Below are positions 34,100-43,025 of a stretch of 64,000 nucleotides of DNA, in pieces (the first letter of the stretch is position 1; each line of letters opens with the position of its first letter). A program made the translations under genes and the position numbers. The DNA comes from UBA822 sp965249775 (GTDB lineage Bacteria; Gemmatimonadota; Gemmatimonadetes; Longimicrobiales; Gaopeijiaceae): assembly GCA_965249775.1 (NCBI GenBank), contig OZ252253.1, positions 434,001 through 498,000 of the forward strand, in the 5' to 3' direction. The notes beneath the pieces are model-generated. The model worked only from the letters and a program-made list of their open reading frames with translations. It ran no database searches and was not told where the DNA came from.

Positions 34100-35164
34100 C
34101 TACATTTGGGGTCGACTCAGCTGGGTCGGATCAAAGACTTCTCCGGTTTTGAGTAGACGAAGGGTGAGCGCGGCGAGCTTGCGAGCCAGCGTCACACGGG
34201 CGAGCTCCTCGCGCATCCCGCGCTCGATCATACGGTGATAGAAGTCTTGGAATGGGCCCCGACGTCCGATGGCTACGTTGGCGGCGCCCTTAAAGACATT
34301 CTTGAGTACGCGATTGTGGTTGCGGTTCAACCCTCGCGTGAGCGGAGGCCGACGGCGCCGCCGAGGACGCCCGTCGAACAACTCGTAGTCGGCGCTCGAG
34401 CGCGTGACGACGGCGAGTCCGGCATAGGCCCACAGGTTGCGCTTCGTGCGGAAGCGCCATGGCGTACCGATGGTTGCCAACAACAGCGCGATACGCACGG
34501 GCCCGAAGTAGGGGATCGTCTTGAGCACGCCAAAGGCCGGATCGCGCTTCGCTTCGGCCACCATGGCCGCCTTGGTCTTCTTGCGCTGAGTCCGAAGCAC
34601 ATCAAGCTGAGCGTACAGGGTCTCGGCACGTAGCCGAGCACCGTGCTCGGGTAGCTGTGCGACCCAGGCGGCGCGCCCCTTCGGCTGGTAGACACCGCCG
34701 CCCGTGGTTCGGATGGCCCGCGCACGGAACAGTGCCTTGAGCCGCAGCATCACGCGCGTGCCGTCCTCGACGAGGTTACGATAGGCTCGAGTCAGCTCCT
34801 TGAGGTCGGCTCGGCCGTGTGCGCCATGGTAGACCGCTCGCAGCCTGCCGCACCGCAACTGCTCCGACAGATCGTCGGCATCGACCTGGTCCCCCTTGTT
34901 ACCCGAGCGCTTCTCGCCTCTGCGGTCACACACGATCACCCGATCCACCCGAGGACTCAGTAGGTCATACAGCCACTGCGCCTGCGTTCCCTCCTCGAAC
35001 ACCACGTGCACCGAGCCAGCCATCGCGCTGAAGAACTCCCGGATCGATTTGTCGCTCGTCTCGACCACGCTACGCGCGATCACACGCCCCCCTGCGTTTC
35101 GAACCGTTGCCACTGTCATTGCCTGATGCACGTCGAGCCCCACATACTTCGTCGTTCGTTTCAT
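34100..35164 (-). CDS. IS110-family DEDD transposase, copy 2
   Basis: 354 residues, translation identical to copy 1 with all DEDD and serine residues. The frame upstream of MKRTT reads out into the next cassette and is not part of the gene. Confidence 0.95.
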   Translation of the reverse strand: MKRTTKYVGLDVHQAMTVATVRNAGGRVIARSVVETSDKSIREFFSAMAGSVHVVFEEGTQAQWLYDLLSPRVDRVIVCDRRGEKRSGNKGDQVDADDLSEQLRCGRLRAVYHGAHGRADLKELTRAYRNLVEDGTRVMLRLKALFRARAIRTTGGGVYQPKGRAAWVAQLPEHGARLRAETLYAQLDVLRTQRKKTKAAMVAEAKRDPAFGVLKTIPYFGPVRIALLLATIGTPWRFRTKRNLWAYAGLAVVTRSSADYELFDGRPRRRRRPPLTRGLNRNHNRVLKNVFKGAANVAIGRRGPFQDFYHRMIERGMREELARVTLARKLAALTLRLLKTGEVFDPTQLSRPQM

Positions 35165-35281
35165 GAGAGCCGCCCTCTGCTGTGGTCCATGGTCGTTTCG
35201 CAACTCCACGGTACCCGCAGGGGGCGTGCTTTCAAGTTGTGTTAGGCCGCGCAGATCCTCGTACGAATCGGAGATCCCCCC

Positions 35282-35821
35282 TTGGAGGTGTTTGAGTACC
35301 TCGGCGTTCTGGTCTCGGTGGTAATCGGGCTGGCTATCACTCATCTGGTCTCGGGGACCAACGGCGTCGTGCAGGAGCGCGACACGATCCGAGTCTTTTG
35401 GGTTCACCAGATTTGGGTCCTCAACATCTTCCTTTACCTCGCCTTCTTCTGGTGGTTCTTCTTCGGCTGGGCCCCACTGGAAGGCTGGTCCATGGGAGTC
35501 TTCTGGCTTCTTCTGGGCTACGCTTTGGTACTCTCCTTGCTAGCCGGTATTCTATACCCCACTCGAAGAGCAGTGAATGACTTCAAAGAGCACTTCTTTC
35601 GACATCGCCAGTGGTTCTTCGGGCTGCAGGTCGTGGCGGTCGCGTTTGACATCACCGAAGTCCTCCTGAAGGCAGAGTTCGGCCTGCGTGCCGTCCCCAT
35701 GGCCTACTTCCCGTTCATCGGCGTGGTCTTGATCGGCATGCGGAGCCCTAGGCATCATGGGGATATTGGCGTTCGGACCTATCGGGTAGAGAGATCCCCT
35801 GCCCCCCGCGCTGAGCGATAA
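35282..35821 (+). CDS. cassette gene 3: four-span membrane protein
   Basis: 179 residues, start TTG at 35282 (GTG 35288 possible). Four membrane spans: YLGVLVSVVIGLAITHLV, IWVLNIFLYLAFFWWFFFGW, MGVFWLLLGYALVLSLLAGIL and the region around MAYFPFIGVVLIGM. The opening FEYL-x-V-x-VVIGLAITHLV is seen in a family of uncharacterised inner-membrane proteins. The native C-terminus may have been altered: the last codons (GAG CGA TAA) come from the left end of the IS481-type element, which supplies the stop. Confidence 0.65.
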   Translation: MEVFEYLGVLVSVVIGLAITHLVSGTNGVVQERDTIRVFWVHQIWVLNIFLYLAFFWWFFFGWAPLEGWSMGVFWLLLGYALVLSLLAGILYPTRRAVNDFKEHFFRHRQWFFGLQVVAVAFDITEVLLKAEFGLRAVPMAYFPFIGVVLIGMRSPRHHGDIGVRTYRVERSPAPRAER

Positions 35822-37137
35822 AGGACCTGGGTAACAGTTAAGTCAAGAGACCTGGGTAACAGTTCGCCGTCCTTTGTAGGTACCACCAGTTCTTCTTTTC
35901 CCTCTACCGAGGGAGTCAAAGATTCGGTGTTTGGGTTCAACGAATCGACCGAGCCAGATGGGACCGAAGTAGACGTCGAAGAGGCCGTGGTCAACTTGCT
36001 CGAGGCCGACGTCATGACCTGCGAGGAGCCTGCTGACAGGGATGCGCCTGGCGTACCAACGGATGCCGCCGTTGGAGCTGACGAGGCGGGTCTCGAAGTG
36101 GCCCGGGTAGGTGATGGGCTTGAGGGTCTTTGGGAAGCGCCTGGGTGAGGGAGAGTAGAAGTCAGCGGGCACGGCGCCGTCGAGAGCTTCATGAGGTCGG
36201 ATGTGATTGAACTCGGCTTGGAAGTCACGGAAGGCTCGTTGTTGGGTTCGCATGTTGGATCGGGGCGGCCGGGTGGTACGGCGCTTGAGGACGAGGTGCA
36301 TGTTCTCGTGTTTTCCGTTCTGCTGAGGGCTGGCAGGCTCAATGAGATCGGGCATGATGCCGAGCTGGACGAACCAGACGGAGAGCCTGGACAGACGGCC
36401 GAGGGCATTGGAAGCGAAGGGCGTCCCGTTGTCCGTGCGGATCCTCTCGGGCAGCCCGAACCGACGGAAGAGGCGCGTGAACACTGGGATAACGCCGTCG
36501 ATGCTGACGTCGATGCGCCCGCGACAGTCGAGCAGGAAACGCGAGTGCATGTCCTGGACGGTGAGTGGATAGCAGTACCGTCCGTCTCGGGTGCGGAACT
36601 CGCCCTTGAAGTCGGCGCTCCAGCTCCGGTTGGGCACATCGGCTGCAGCATCGGGTCGGCCCGGGTGCCAACGTCGGGCCCTCCGTCGTCGCTTGGGCAC
36701 GAGATCGTGACGACGCAGAATGTTGTGGATCGTGGTGCGCGAGGGCAGGACGAGCTCGGGTGTGTGCTTGTCGAGGTACCAACGGATCTTCTTCGCGCCG
36801 TAGTCGGTGTAGGTACGTCGGACCCCGAGGATGGCCTCGACGACTTCGGGGGGCGTCGCCCAGGGGCAATGCTTGGGTCGACTCGACCGGTTTCGAAGTC
36901 CTTCGGGGCCGTGCGTTCTCCAGCGGTCCAGCCACTCGTAGCCGGTCTTGCGGCTGATCCCGTAGTGGGCGCAGAGCCACGTGAAGCTGTGCAGACTCCG
37001 GTGAGCGTCTTCGATGAAACGGCTTCGTTCGTCCACGATATCAGTCTCCGTGAACGGCATCGGTCACCTCCTGTAGGGGTGCCGACTGTTACCCATGTCT
37101 CTTTACTTACTTGTATACCATGTCTGTTTACCGGACC
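35812..37137 (-). mobile_element. IS481-type element, copy A (1326 bp), 8 bp outside attC 3
   Basis: Starts TGAGCGATAAAGG and ends TTTACCGGACC. The two ends are imperfect inverted repeats over about 50 bp, with inner blocks AGAGACCTGGGTAACAGT and ACTGTTACCCATGTCTCT; the left end also holds a direct duplication of ACCTGGGTAACAGTT. Flanks CGC and CGC suggest a 3-bp target duplication (CGCGC shared). The right end lies exactly 8 bp before the R'' core GCCTAAC of attC 3. Confidence 0.9.
35843..37060 (-). CDS. IS481-family DDE transposase, copy A
   Basis: 405 residues. An N-terminal helix-turn-helix (WLCAHYGISRKTGYEWLDRW) and a second HTH region precede an rve integrase core: Asp in RSWSADFKGEFR, Asp in RIRTDNGTPFAS and Glu in PQQNGKHENMH form the DDE triad. 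A C-terminal domain of about 110 residues follows. Translation is identical in all four copies, so the expansion is recent. The overlapping plus-strand frame of 341 codons and the other long minus-strand frames are shadows. Confidence 0.94.
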   Translation of the reverse strand: MPFTETDIVDERSRFIEDAHRSLHSFTWLCAHYGISRKTGYEWLDRWRTHGPEGLRNRSSRPKHCPWATPPEVVEAILGVRRTYTDYGAKKIRWYLDKHTPELVLPSRTTIHNILRRHDLVPKRRRRARRWHPGRPDAAADVPNRSWSADFKGEFRTRDGRYCYPLTVQDMHSRFLLDCRGRIDVSIDGVIPVFTRLFRRFGLPERIRTDNGTPFASNALGRLSRLSVWFVQLGIMPDLIEPASPQQNGKHENMHLVLKRRTTRPPRSNMRTQQRAFRDFQAEFNHIRPHEALDGAVPADFYSPSPRRFPKTLKPITYPGHFETRLVSSNGGIRWYARRIPVSRLLAGHDVGLEQVDHGLFDVYFGPIWLGRFVEPKHRIFDSLGRGKRRTGGTYKGRRTVTQVS

Positions 37138-37145
37138 CGCGCGCG

Positions 37146-37242
37146 GCCTAACAAGCGATTGCTGCAGTCGCGGCCACCGTCGACCTCGCGCGCTACGCTT
37201 GCGGTCACCACATTAGCCGCGCAGCAGAATCGCAGAGACGTT
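37146..37242 (+). other. attC site 3, left part, interrupted by IS copy 3
   Basis: R'' core GCCTAAC, left arm and loop as in the array consensus, up to GCAGAGACGTT. R' core continues as GTTAGAC at 38806-38812. This attC therefore has an IS481-type element 8 bp outside its left end and an IS1111-type element in its right end. Confidence 0.93.
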
Positions 37243-37418
37243 CTATGAAAGAGAGTGTCAAGACCGGGCTCCGCCCCGGCCGGATGCGAAGCGGTGGAGC
37301 GCTTGGCACTCAGCCCCTTGGTTGGATTAGCCCGGTCGTCAGAGAGCGGTATGCTGGATGAGTCAGTCTTCGTGTCGACCATGATGATCCTCGCTTGGGT
37401 GATCGATCCGTCCGGACT

Positions 37419-37589
37419 TGATTGAGTGGACCTGGGTCGTACGACGCGAACCATGGTTCTATCTGAGACTCAGCCTGGGGCCGGCCTGACACTTCTTCGG
37501 GTTCTGCGGAAGGGCCTGGAGTTAGACTCGTGCCTCGGCGTGACTGGGAGCCTGGCGTACGTCTCTGCTTGAGACTGCCTCCCGCACCG
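37419..37589 (-). ncRNA. candidate bridge RNA/seekRNA, copy 3
   Basis: Same tail as copy 1; left target guide at 37568-37559, right target guide at 37527-37521. Bounds approximate. Confidence 0.7.
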
Positions 37590-37664
37590 TCGTCCGGGGG
37601 ATTCGACGTTCCAAGGGATCGAGGGTCAAGCGCTGCACCCACGCTCCAGGACGACGAACCCCCT

Positions 37665-38729
37665 CTACATTTGGGGTCGACTCAGCTGGGTCGGATCAAA
37701 GACTTCTCCGGTTTTGAGTAGACGAAGGGTGAGCGCGGCGAGCTTGCGAGCCAGCGTCACACGGGCGAGCTCCTCGCGCATCCCGCGCTCGATCATACGG
37801 TGATAGAAGTCTTGGAATGGGCCCCGACGTCCGATGGCTACGTTGGCGGCGCCCTTAAAGACATTCTTGAGTACGCGATTGTGGTTGCGGTTCAACCCTC
37901 GCGTGAGCGGAGGCCGACGGCGCCGCCGAGGACGCCCGTCGAACAACTCGTAGTCGGCGCTCGAGCGCGTGACGACGGCGAGTCCGGCATAGGCCCACAG
38001 GTTGCGCTTCGTGCGGAAGCGCCATGGCGTACCGATGGTTGCCAACAACAGCGCGATACGCACGGGCCCGAAGTAGGGGATCGTCTTGAGCACGCCAAAG
38101 GCCGGATCGCGCTTCGCTTCGGCCACCATGGCCGCCTTGGTCTTCTTGCGCTGAGTCCGAAGCACATCAAGCTGAGCGTACAGGGTCTCGGCACGTAGCC
38201 GAGCACCGTGCTCGGGTAGCTGTGCGACCCAGGCGGCGCGCCCCTTCGGCTGGTAGACACCGCCGCCCGTGGTTCGGATGGCCCGCGCACGGAACAGTGC
38301 CTTGAGCCGCAGCATCACGCGCGTGCCGTCCTCGACGAGGTTACGATAGGCTCGAGTCAGCTCCTTGAGGTCGGCTCGGCCGTGTGCGCCATGGTAGACC
38401 GCTCGCAGCCTGCCGCACCGCAACTGCTCCGACAGATCGTCGGCATCGACCTGGTCCCCCTTGTTACCCGAGCGCTTCTCGCCTCTGCGGTCACACACGA
38501 TCACCCGATCCACCCGAGGACTCAGTAGGTCATACAGCCACTGCGCCTGCGTTCCCTCCTCGAACACCACGTGCACCGAGCCAGCCATCGCGCTGAAGAA
38601 CTCCCGGATCGATTTGTCGCTCGTCTCGACCACGCTACGCGCGATCACACGCCCCCCTGCGTTTCGAACCGTTGCCACTGTCATTGCCTGATGCACGTCG
38701 AGCCCCACATACTTCGTCGTTCGTTTCAT
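37665..38729 (-). CDS. IS110-family DEDD transposase, copy 3
   Basis: 354 residues, translation identical to copy 1; intact. Confidence 0.95.
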   Translation of the reverse strand: MKRTTKYVGLDVHQAMTVATVRNAGGRVIARSVVETSDKSIREFFSAMAGSVHVVFEEGTQAQWLYDLLSPRVDRVIVCDRRGEKRSGNKGDQVDADDLSEQLRCGRLRAVYHGAHGRADLKELTRAYRNLVEDGTRVMLRLKALFRARAIRTTGGGVYQPKGRAAWVAQLPEHGARLRAETLYAQLDVLRTQRKKTKAAMVAEAKRDPAFGVLKTIPYFGPVRIALLLATIGTPWRFRTKRNLWAYAGLAVVTRSSADYELFDGRPRRRRRPPLTRGLNRNHNRVLKNVFKGAANVAIGRRGPFQDFYHRMIERGMREELARVTLARKLAALTLRLLKTGEVFDPTQLSRPQM

Positions 38730-38826
38730 GAGAGCCGCCCTCTGCTGTGGTCCATGGTCGTTTCGCAACTCCACGGTACCCGCAGGGGGCGTGCTTTCAA
38801 GTTGTGTTAGACAGCCTTGTGGTGTC

Positions 38827-38850
38827 TTGACGTTTCGACGCTATAGCGTC
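38827..38850 (+). promoter_or_regulatory. cassette promoter with perfect 14-bp palindrome (antitoxin operator)
   Basis: TTGACG (38827-38832) is a good -35. It is followed by the perfect palindrome GACGCTATAGCGTC at 38837-38850, which ends 11 bases before the antitoxin ATG. Ribbon-helix-helix antitoxins bind such sites, so the cassette carries its own autoregulated promoter. Confidence 0.7.
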
Positions 38851-38861
38851 ATCTTAGGGAC

Positions 38862-39095
38862 ATGAGTGAAGATACGCGCCGTACCACAGTCTACTTCGAT
38901 GGCCCGCTCCATCGAGCCCTCCGCCTCAAGGCTGCAGAGACGGATCAAAGCCTTTCGGAACTCGTCAATTCTGCGGTTCGCGAGAGTCTTTCGGAAGACG
39001 CGACGGACTTGGAGGCGTTCGATTCCAGAACGTCTGAACCCAGCCTCTCGTTCGAGAGCGTGGTCAAGGACTTGAGGCGCAGTGGCAAGCTATGA
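38862..39095 (+). CDS. cassette gene 4a: CopG/Arc-type ribbon-helix-helix antitoxin
   Basis: 77 residues. The N-terminal RHH fold is plain: the strand TTVYFDGPLHRALRLKAAE and the second helix SLSELVNSAVRESL. The C-terminal tail is acidic and would bind the toxin (SFESVVKDLRRSGKL). It overlaps the toxin gene by 14 bases. It is cargo of the cassette between attC 3 and attC 4, with its own promoter and operator, which explains how such pairs stay expressed and stabilise promoterless cassette arrays. Confidence 0.9.
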   Translation: MSEDTRRTTVYFDGPLHRALRLKAAETDQSLSELVNSAVRESLSEDATDLEAFDSRTSEPSLSFESVVKDLRRSGKL

Positions 39096-39342
39096 GCTTT
39101 TCATCAAGCCGTCCGCGGCGAAAGAACTCGAAGCCATAGGCCAGAAGTCGGACCGCACCCGGGTCGTCGACAAGATCTACACGCTGAAGGATGATCCCCG
39201 TCCCCCGGGGTGCGAAAAGCTCACGGGCCAGGATCGTTATCGGCTCCGCCAGGGTCAGTTTCGGATCCTCTACGTGGTCGACGACGATGGGCGGATTGTC
39301 ACGGTGGTAAAGATCGGTCACCGACGGGAGGTTTACCGTTAG
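39082..39342 (+). CDS. cassette gene 4b: ParE/RelE-type toxin
   Basis: 86 residues from GTG 39082, overlapping the antitoxin gene. RelE/ParE fold: YELFIKPSAAKELEAIGQ, then RVVDKIYTLKDDPRPPGCEKLTGQDRYRLRQG and the family end FRILYVVDDDGRIVTVVKIGHRREVYR. The core pattern 'KL-x-G-x-D-RYR-x-R-x-G-x-FRI-Y' is the hallmark of RelE-like mRNA interferases; ParE-type gyrase inhibitors share it. The stop is 8 bases before the left core of attC 4, typical of compact integron cassettes. Confidence 0.92.
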   Translation: MASYELFIKPSAAKELEAIGQKSDRTRVVDKIYTLKDDPRPPGCEKLTGQDRYRLRQGQFRILYVVDDDGRIVTVVKIGHRREVYR

Positions 39343-39350
39343 CATCGGCT

Positions 39351-39447
39351 ACCAAACAAGCGATTGCTGCAGTCGCGGAAGCCATCAGGCTCGCGCGCTT
39401 CGCTTGCGGTCACCACATTAGCCGCGCAGCAGAATCGCAGAGACGTT
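39351..39447 (+). other. attC site 4, left part, interrupted by IS copy 4
   Basis: The R'' core is slightly degenerate (ACCAAAC). Arms and loop follow the consensus, ending GCAGAGACGTT. R' continues as GTTAGCT at 41011-41017. Confidence 0.9.
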
Positions 39448-39623
39448 CTATGAAAGAGAGTGTCAAGACCGGGCTCCGCCCCGGCCGGATGCGAAGCGGT
39501 GGAGCGCTTGGCACTCAGCCCCTTGGTTGGATTAGCCCGGTCGTCAGAGAGCGGTATGCTGGATGAGTCAGTCTTCGTGTCGACCATGATGATCCTCGCT
39601 TGGGTGATCGATCCGTCCGGACT

Positions 39624-39794
39624 TGATTGAGTGGACCTGGGTCGTACGACGCGAACCATGGTTCTATCTGAGACTCAGCCTGGGGCCGGCCTGACACTTC
39701 TTCGGGTTCTGCGGAAGGGCCTGGAGTTAGACTCGTGCCTCGGCGTGACTGGGAGCCTGGCGTACGTCTCTGCTTGAGACTGCCTCCCGCACCG
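39624..39794 (-). ncRNA. candidate bridge RNA/seekRNA, copy 4
   Basis: Same tail as copy 1; left target guide at 39773-39764, right target guide at 39732-39726. Bounds approximate. Confidence 0.7.
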
Positions 39795-39869
39795 TCGTCC
39801 GGGGGATTCGACGTTCCAAGGGATCGAGGGTCAAGCGCTGCACCCACGCTCCAGGACGACGAACCCCCT

Positions 39870-40934
39870 CTACATTTGGGGTCGACTCAGCTGGGTCGGA
39901 TCAAAGACTTCTCCGGTTTTGAGTAGACGAAGGGTGAGCGCGGCGAGCTTGCGAGCCAGCGTCACACGGGCGAGCTCCTCGCGCATCCCGCGCTCGATCA
40001 TACGGTGATAGAAGTCTTGGAATGGGCCCCGACGTCCGATGGCTACGTTGGCGGCGCCCTTAAAGACATTCTTGAGTACGCGATTGTGGTTGCGGTTCAA
40101 CCCTCGCGTGAGCGGAGGCCGACGGCGCCGCCGAGGACGCCCGTCGAACAACTCGTAGTCGGCGCTCGAGCGCGTGACGACGGCGAGTCCGGCATAGGCC
40201 CACAGGTTGCGCTTCGTGCGGAAGCGCCATGGCGTACCGATGGTTGCCAACAACAGCGCGATACGCACGGGCCCGAAGTAGGGGATCGTCTTGAGCACGC
40301 CAAAGGCCGGATCGCGCTTCGCTTCGGCCACCATGGCCGCCTTGGTCTTCTTGCGCTGAGTCCGAAGCACATCAAGCTGAGCGTACAGGGTCTCGGCACG
40401 TAGCCGAGCACCGTGCTCGGGTAGCTGTGCGACCCAGGCGGCGCGCCCCTTCGGCTGGTAGACACCGCCGCCCGTGGTTCGGATGGCCCGCGCACGGAAC
40501 AGTGCCTTGAGCCGCAGCATCACGCGCGTGCCGTCCTCGACGAGGTTACGATAGGCTCGAGTCAGCTCCTTGAGGTCGGCTCGGCCGTGTGCGCCATGGT
40601 AGACCGCTCGCAGCCTGCCGCACCGCAACTGCTCCGACAGATCGTCGGCATCGACCTGGTCCCCCTTGTTACCCGAGCGCTTCTCGCCTCTGCGGTCACA
40701 CACGATCACCCGATCCACCCGAGGACTCAGTAGGTCATACAGCCACTGCGCCTGCGTTCCCTCCTCGAACACCACGTGCACCGAGCCAGCCATCGCGCTG
40801 AAGAACTCCCGGATCGATTTGTCGCTCGTCTCGACCACGCTACGCGCGATCACACGCCCCCCTGCGTTTCGAACCGTTGCCACTGTCATTGCCTGATGCA
40901 CGTCGAGCCCCACATACTTCGTCGTTCGTTTCAT
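39870..40934 (-). CDS. IS110-family DEDD transposase, copy 4
   Basis: 354 residues, translation identical to copy 1; intact. Confidence 0.95.
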   Translation of the reverse strand: MKRTTKYVGLDVHQAMTVATVRNAGGRVIARSVVETSDKSIREFFSAMAGSVHVVFEEGTQAQWLYDLLSPRVDRVIVCDRRGEKRSGNKGDQVDADDLSEQLRCGRLRAVYHGAHGRADLKELTRAYRNLVEDGTRVMLRLKALFRARAIRTTGGGVYQPKGRAAWVAQLPEHGARLRAETLYAQLDVLRTQRKKTKAAMVAEAKRDPAFGVLKTIPYFGPVRIALLLATIGTPWRFRTKRNLWAYAGLAVVTRSSADYELFDGRPRRRRRPPLTRGLNRNHNRVLKNVFKGAANVAIGRRGPFQDFYHRMIERGMREELARVTLARKLAALTLRLLKTGEVFDPTQLSRPQM

Positions 40935-41042
40935 GAGAGCCGCCCTCTGCTGTGGTCCATGGTCGTTTCGCAACTCCACGGTACCCGCAGGGGGCGTGCT
41001 TTCAAGTTGTGTTAGCTCGCTTCTCTTTGTTTCCGGTAGCGC

Positions 41043-41091
41043 TTGACCAGAACGATCGATAGAGTGATCGTATTACAGTACCCCTATCGAT
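41043..41091 (+). promoter_or_regulatory. cassette promoter region with nested inverted repeats
   Basis: TTGACC at 41043 is a candidate -35. ACGATC/GATCGT (41052-41071) and ATCGATAG/CTATCGAT (41055-41091) are inverted repeats just before the VapB start, and so candidate autoregulatory operators. Confidence 0.5.
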
Positions 41092-41105
41092 GGCAGAGGT
41101 GACAT

Positions 41106-41309
41106 GTGACCGTTGTAACAGTATCGCCAAAGTACCAGGTGGTTATCCCCAAGGACGTACGGGACAAGCTCAAGATTAGGCCCGGCCAGAAGGTGGAGGC
41201 GTTCGCTATCGGCTCACGGATCGAACTCGTCCCGATTGAGCCGATCGAGCGGTTTCGTGGTCGCTACCCGACACTACCACGCCTCGATCGCGAGCCCGAC
41301 CGTTTGTGA
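41106..41309 (+). CDS. vapB: cassette gene 5a: AbrB-type antitoxin (VapB)
   Basis: 67 residues from GTG 41106 (the ATG two bases earlier runs into a stop). AbrB swapped-hairpin fold: VSPKYQVVIPKDVRDKLKIRPGQKVEAF. A short charged tail (RYPTLPRLDREPDRL) would bind the toxin. It overlaps the VapC gene by four bases. It is closely related to the antitoxin of cassette 7 (45501), sharing most of the first 35 residues, so the two pairs descend from one cassette. Confidence 0.9.
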   Translation: MTVVTVSPKYQVVIPKDVRDKLKIRPGQKVEAFAIGSRIELVPIEPIERFRGRYPTLPRLDREPDRL

Positions 41310-41680
41310 ACGTCGTCGACTCGAGTGGCTGGATCGAATACCTGTCTGGCGGGGGTAACGCTGTCTTCTTCCGCAGACCCATCGAGAGCGACGAGCCGCT
41401 TCTTGTTCCGTCCCTCAGCCTCTTCGAGGTCTACCGCCATATGCTTCGGCACATCGGCCGAGAGGAAGCCCTTAACGTCGTTGCGGCAATGCGGAGCGGT
41501 GTTCTCGTTGAACTTGACGATCGCCTCGCGCTCGAAGCCGCCGAACTCAGTATCGAAACCAAGCTGGCCCTTGCCGACAGCATCATCCTGGCTACAGCTC
41601 AAGCCCATGACGCCGAGCTATGGACCCAGGACTCCGACTTCGAGGGGCTGGAAGGCGTCCGATACCGAGCCGCAAAGTGA
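41306..41680 (+). CDS. vapC: cassette gene 5b: PIN-domain toxin (VapC)
   Basis: 124 residues from GTG. PIN acidic residues: Asp in MNVVDSSGWIEYL, Glu in LFEVYRHML, Asp in LALADSIILATAQ, Asp in LWTQDSDFEGL. These are the Mg2+ ligands of a VapC ribonuclease. It is about half identical to the VapC of cassette 7 (MNVVDSSGWIEFL, LADSIIYASA, LWTQDADFDGL). Its stop lies 10 bases before the left end of IS481-type copy B. Confidence 0.92.
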   Translation: MNVVDSSGWIEYLSGGGNAVFFRRPIESDEPLLVPSLSLFEVYRHMLRHIGREEALNVVAAMRSGVLVELDDRLALEAAELSIETKLALADSIILATAQAHDAELWTQDSDFEGLEGVRYRAAK

Positions 41681-41690
41681 CCTCTCGGGG

Positions 41691-43016
41691 TGAGCGATAA
41701 AGGACCTGGGTAACAGTTAAGTCAAGAGACCTGGGTAACAGTTCGCCGTCCTTTGTAGGTACCACCAGTTCTTCTTTTCCCTCTACCGAGGGAGTCAAAG
41801 ATTCGGTGTTTGGGTTCAACGAATCGACCGAGCCAGATGGGACCGAAGTAGACGTCGAAGAGGCCGTGGTCAACTTGCTCGAGGCCGACGTCATGACCTG
41901 CGAGGAGCCTGCTGACAGGGATGCGCCTGGCGTACCAACGGATGCCGCCGTTGGAGCTGACGAGGCGGGTCTCGAAGTGGCCCGGGTAGGTGATGGGCTT
42001 GAGGGTCTTTGGGAAGCGCCTGGGTGAGGGAGAGTAGAAGTCAGCGGGCACGGCGCCGTCGAGAGCTTCATGAGGTCGGATGTGATTGAACTCGGCTTGG
42101 AAGTCACGGAAGGCTCGTTGTTGGGTTCGCATGTTGGATCGGGGCGGCCGGGTGGTACGGCGCTTGAGGACGAGGTGCATGTTCTCGTGTTTTCCGTTCT
42201 GCTGAGGGCTGGCAGGCTCAATGAGATCGGGCATGATGCCGAGCTGGACGAACCAGACGGAGAGCCTGGACAGACGGCCGAGGGCATTGGAAGCGAAGGG
42301 CGTCCCGTTGTCCGTGCGGATCCTCTCGGGCAGCCCGAACCGACGGAAGAGGCGCGTGAACACTGGGATAACGCCGTCGATGCTGACGTCGATGCGCCCG
42401 CGACAGTCGAGCAGGAAACGCGAGTGCATGTCCTGGACGGTGAGTGGATAGCAGTACCGTCCGTCTCGGGTGCGGAACTCGCCCTTGAAGTCGGCGCTCC
42501 AGCTCCGGTTGGGCACATCGGCTGCAGCATCGGGTCGGCCCGGGTGCCAACGTCGGGCCCTCCGTCGTCGCTTGGGCACGAGATCGTGACGACGCAGAAT
42601 GTTGTGGATCGTGGTGCGCGAGGGCAGGACGAGCTCGGGTGTGTGCTTGTCGAGGTACCAACGGATCTTCTTCGCGCCGTAGTCGGTGTAGGTACGTCGG
42701 ACCCCGAGGATGGCCTCGACGACTTCGGGGGGCGTCGCCCAGGGGCAATGCTTGGGTCGACTCGACCGGTTTCGAAGTCCTTCGGGGCCGTGCGTTCTCC
42801 AGCGGTCCAGCCACTCGTAGCCGGTCTTGCGGCTGATCCCGTAGTGGGCGCAGAGCCACGTGAAGCTGTGCAGACTCCGGTGAGCGTCTTCGATGAAACG
42901 GCTTCGTTCGTCCACGATATCAGTCTCCGTGAACGGCATCGGTCACCTCCTGTAGGGGTGCCGACTGTTACCCATGTCTCTTTACTTACTTGTATACCAT
43001 GTCTGTTTACCGGACC
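41691..43016 (-). mobile_element. IS481-type element, copy B (1326 bp), 9 bp outside attC 5
   Basis: Same length and ends as copy A. Flanks differ (CGGGG on the left, CGCGA on the right), so no target duplication is visible, unlike copies A, C and D. Either the flanks were exchanged by recombination between copies or one end was deleted. The right end lies 9 bp before R'' of attC 5. Confidence 0.9.
41722..42939 (-). CDS. IS481-family DDE transposase, copy B
   Basis: 405 residues, translation identical to copy A; DDE residues intact. Confidence 0.94.
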   Translation of the reverse strand: MPFTETDIVDERSRFIEDAHRSLHSFTWLCAHYGISRKTGYEWLDRWRTHGPEGLRNRSSRPKHCPWATPPEVVEAILGVRRTYTDYGAKKIRWYLDKHTPELVLPSRTTIHNILRRHDLVPKRRRRARRWHPGRPDAAADVPNRSWSADFKGEFRTRDGRYCYPLTVQDMHSRFLLDCRGRIDVSIDGVIPVFTRLFRRFGLPERIRTDNGTPFASNALGRLSRLSVWFVQLGIMPDLIEPASPQQNGKHENMHLVLKRRTTRPPRSNMRTQQRAFRDFQAEFNHIRPHEALDGAVPADFYSPSPRRFPKTLKPITYPGHFETRLVSSNGGIRWYARRIPVSRLLAGHDVGLEQVDHGLFDVYFGPIWLGRFVEPKHRIFDSLGRGKRRTGGTYKGRRTVTQVS

Positions 43017-43025
43017 CGCGAGGCC

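Larger units (their letters stand above)
33678..35240 (-). mobile_element. IS1111-type element, copy 2 (1563 bp) in attC 2
   Basis: Identical in length and translation to copy 1. Left junction GCAGAGACGTT, right junction GTTAGGC: the element sits in the R' core of attC 2 in the same orientation relative to attC as all other copies. Left guide match 10 of 10, right guide match 6 of 7. Confidence 0.95.
37243..38805 (-). mobile_element. IS1111-type element, copy 3 (1563 bp) in attC 3
   Basis: Left junction GCAGAGACGTT, right junction GTTAGAC. Left guide match 10 of 10, right guide match 7 of 7, a perfect target. Confidence 0.95.
39448..41010 (-). mobile_element. IS1111-type element, copy 4 (1563 bp) in attC 4
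   Basis: Left junction GCAGAGACGTT (left guide 10 of 10), right junction GTTAGCT (right guide 5 of 7). Confidence 0.95.

Noticed and set aside
35927..37216. Long plus-strand frames (up to 341 codons) and alternative minus-strand frames over the IS481-type copies
   Set aside because: They repeat unchanged in all four copies, have low-complexity Ser/Pro/Thr or Glu/Val composition and overlap the DDE transposase gene; they are shadows in high-GC DNA.
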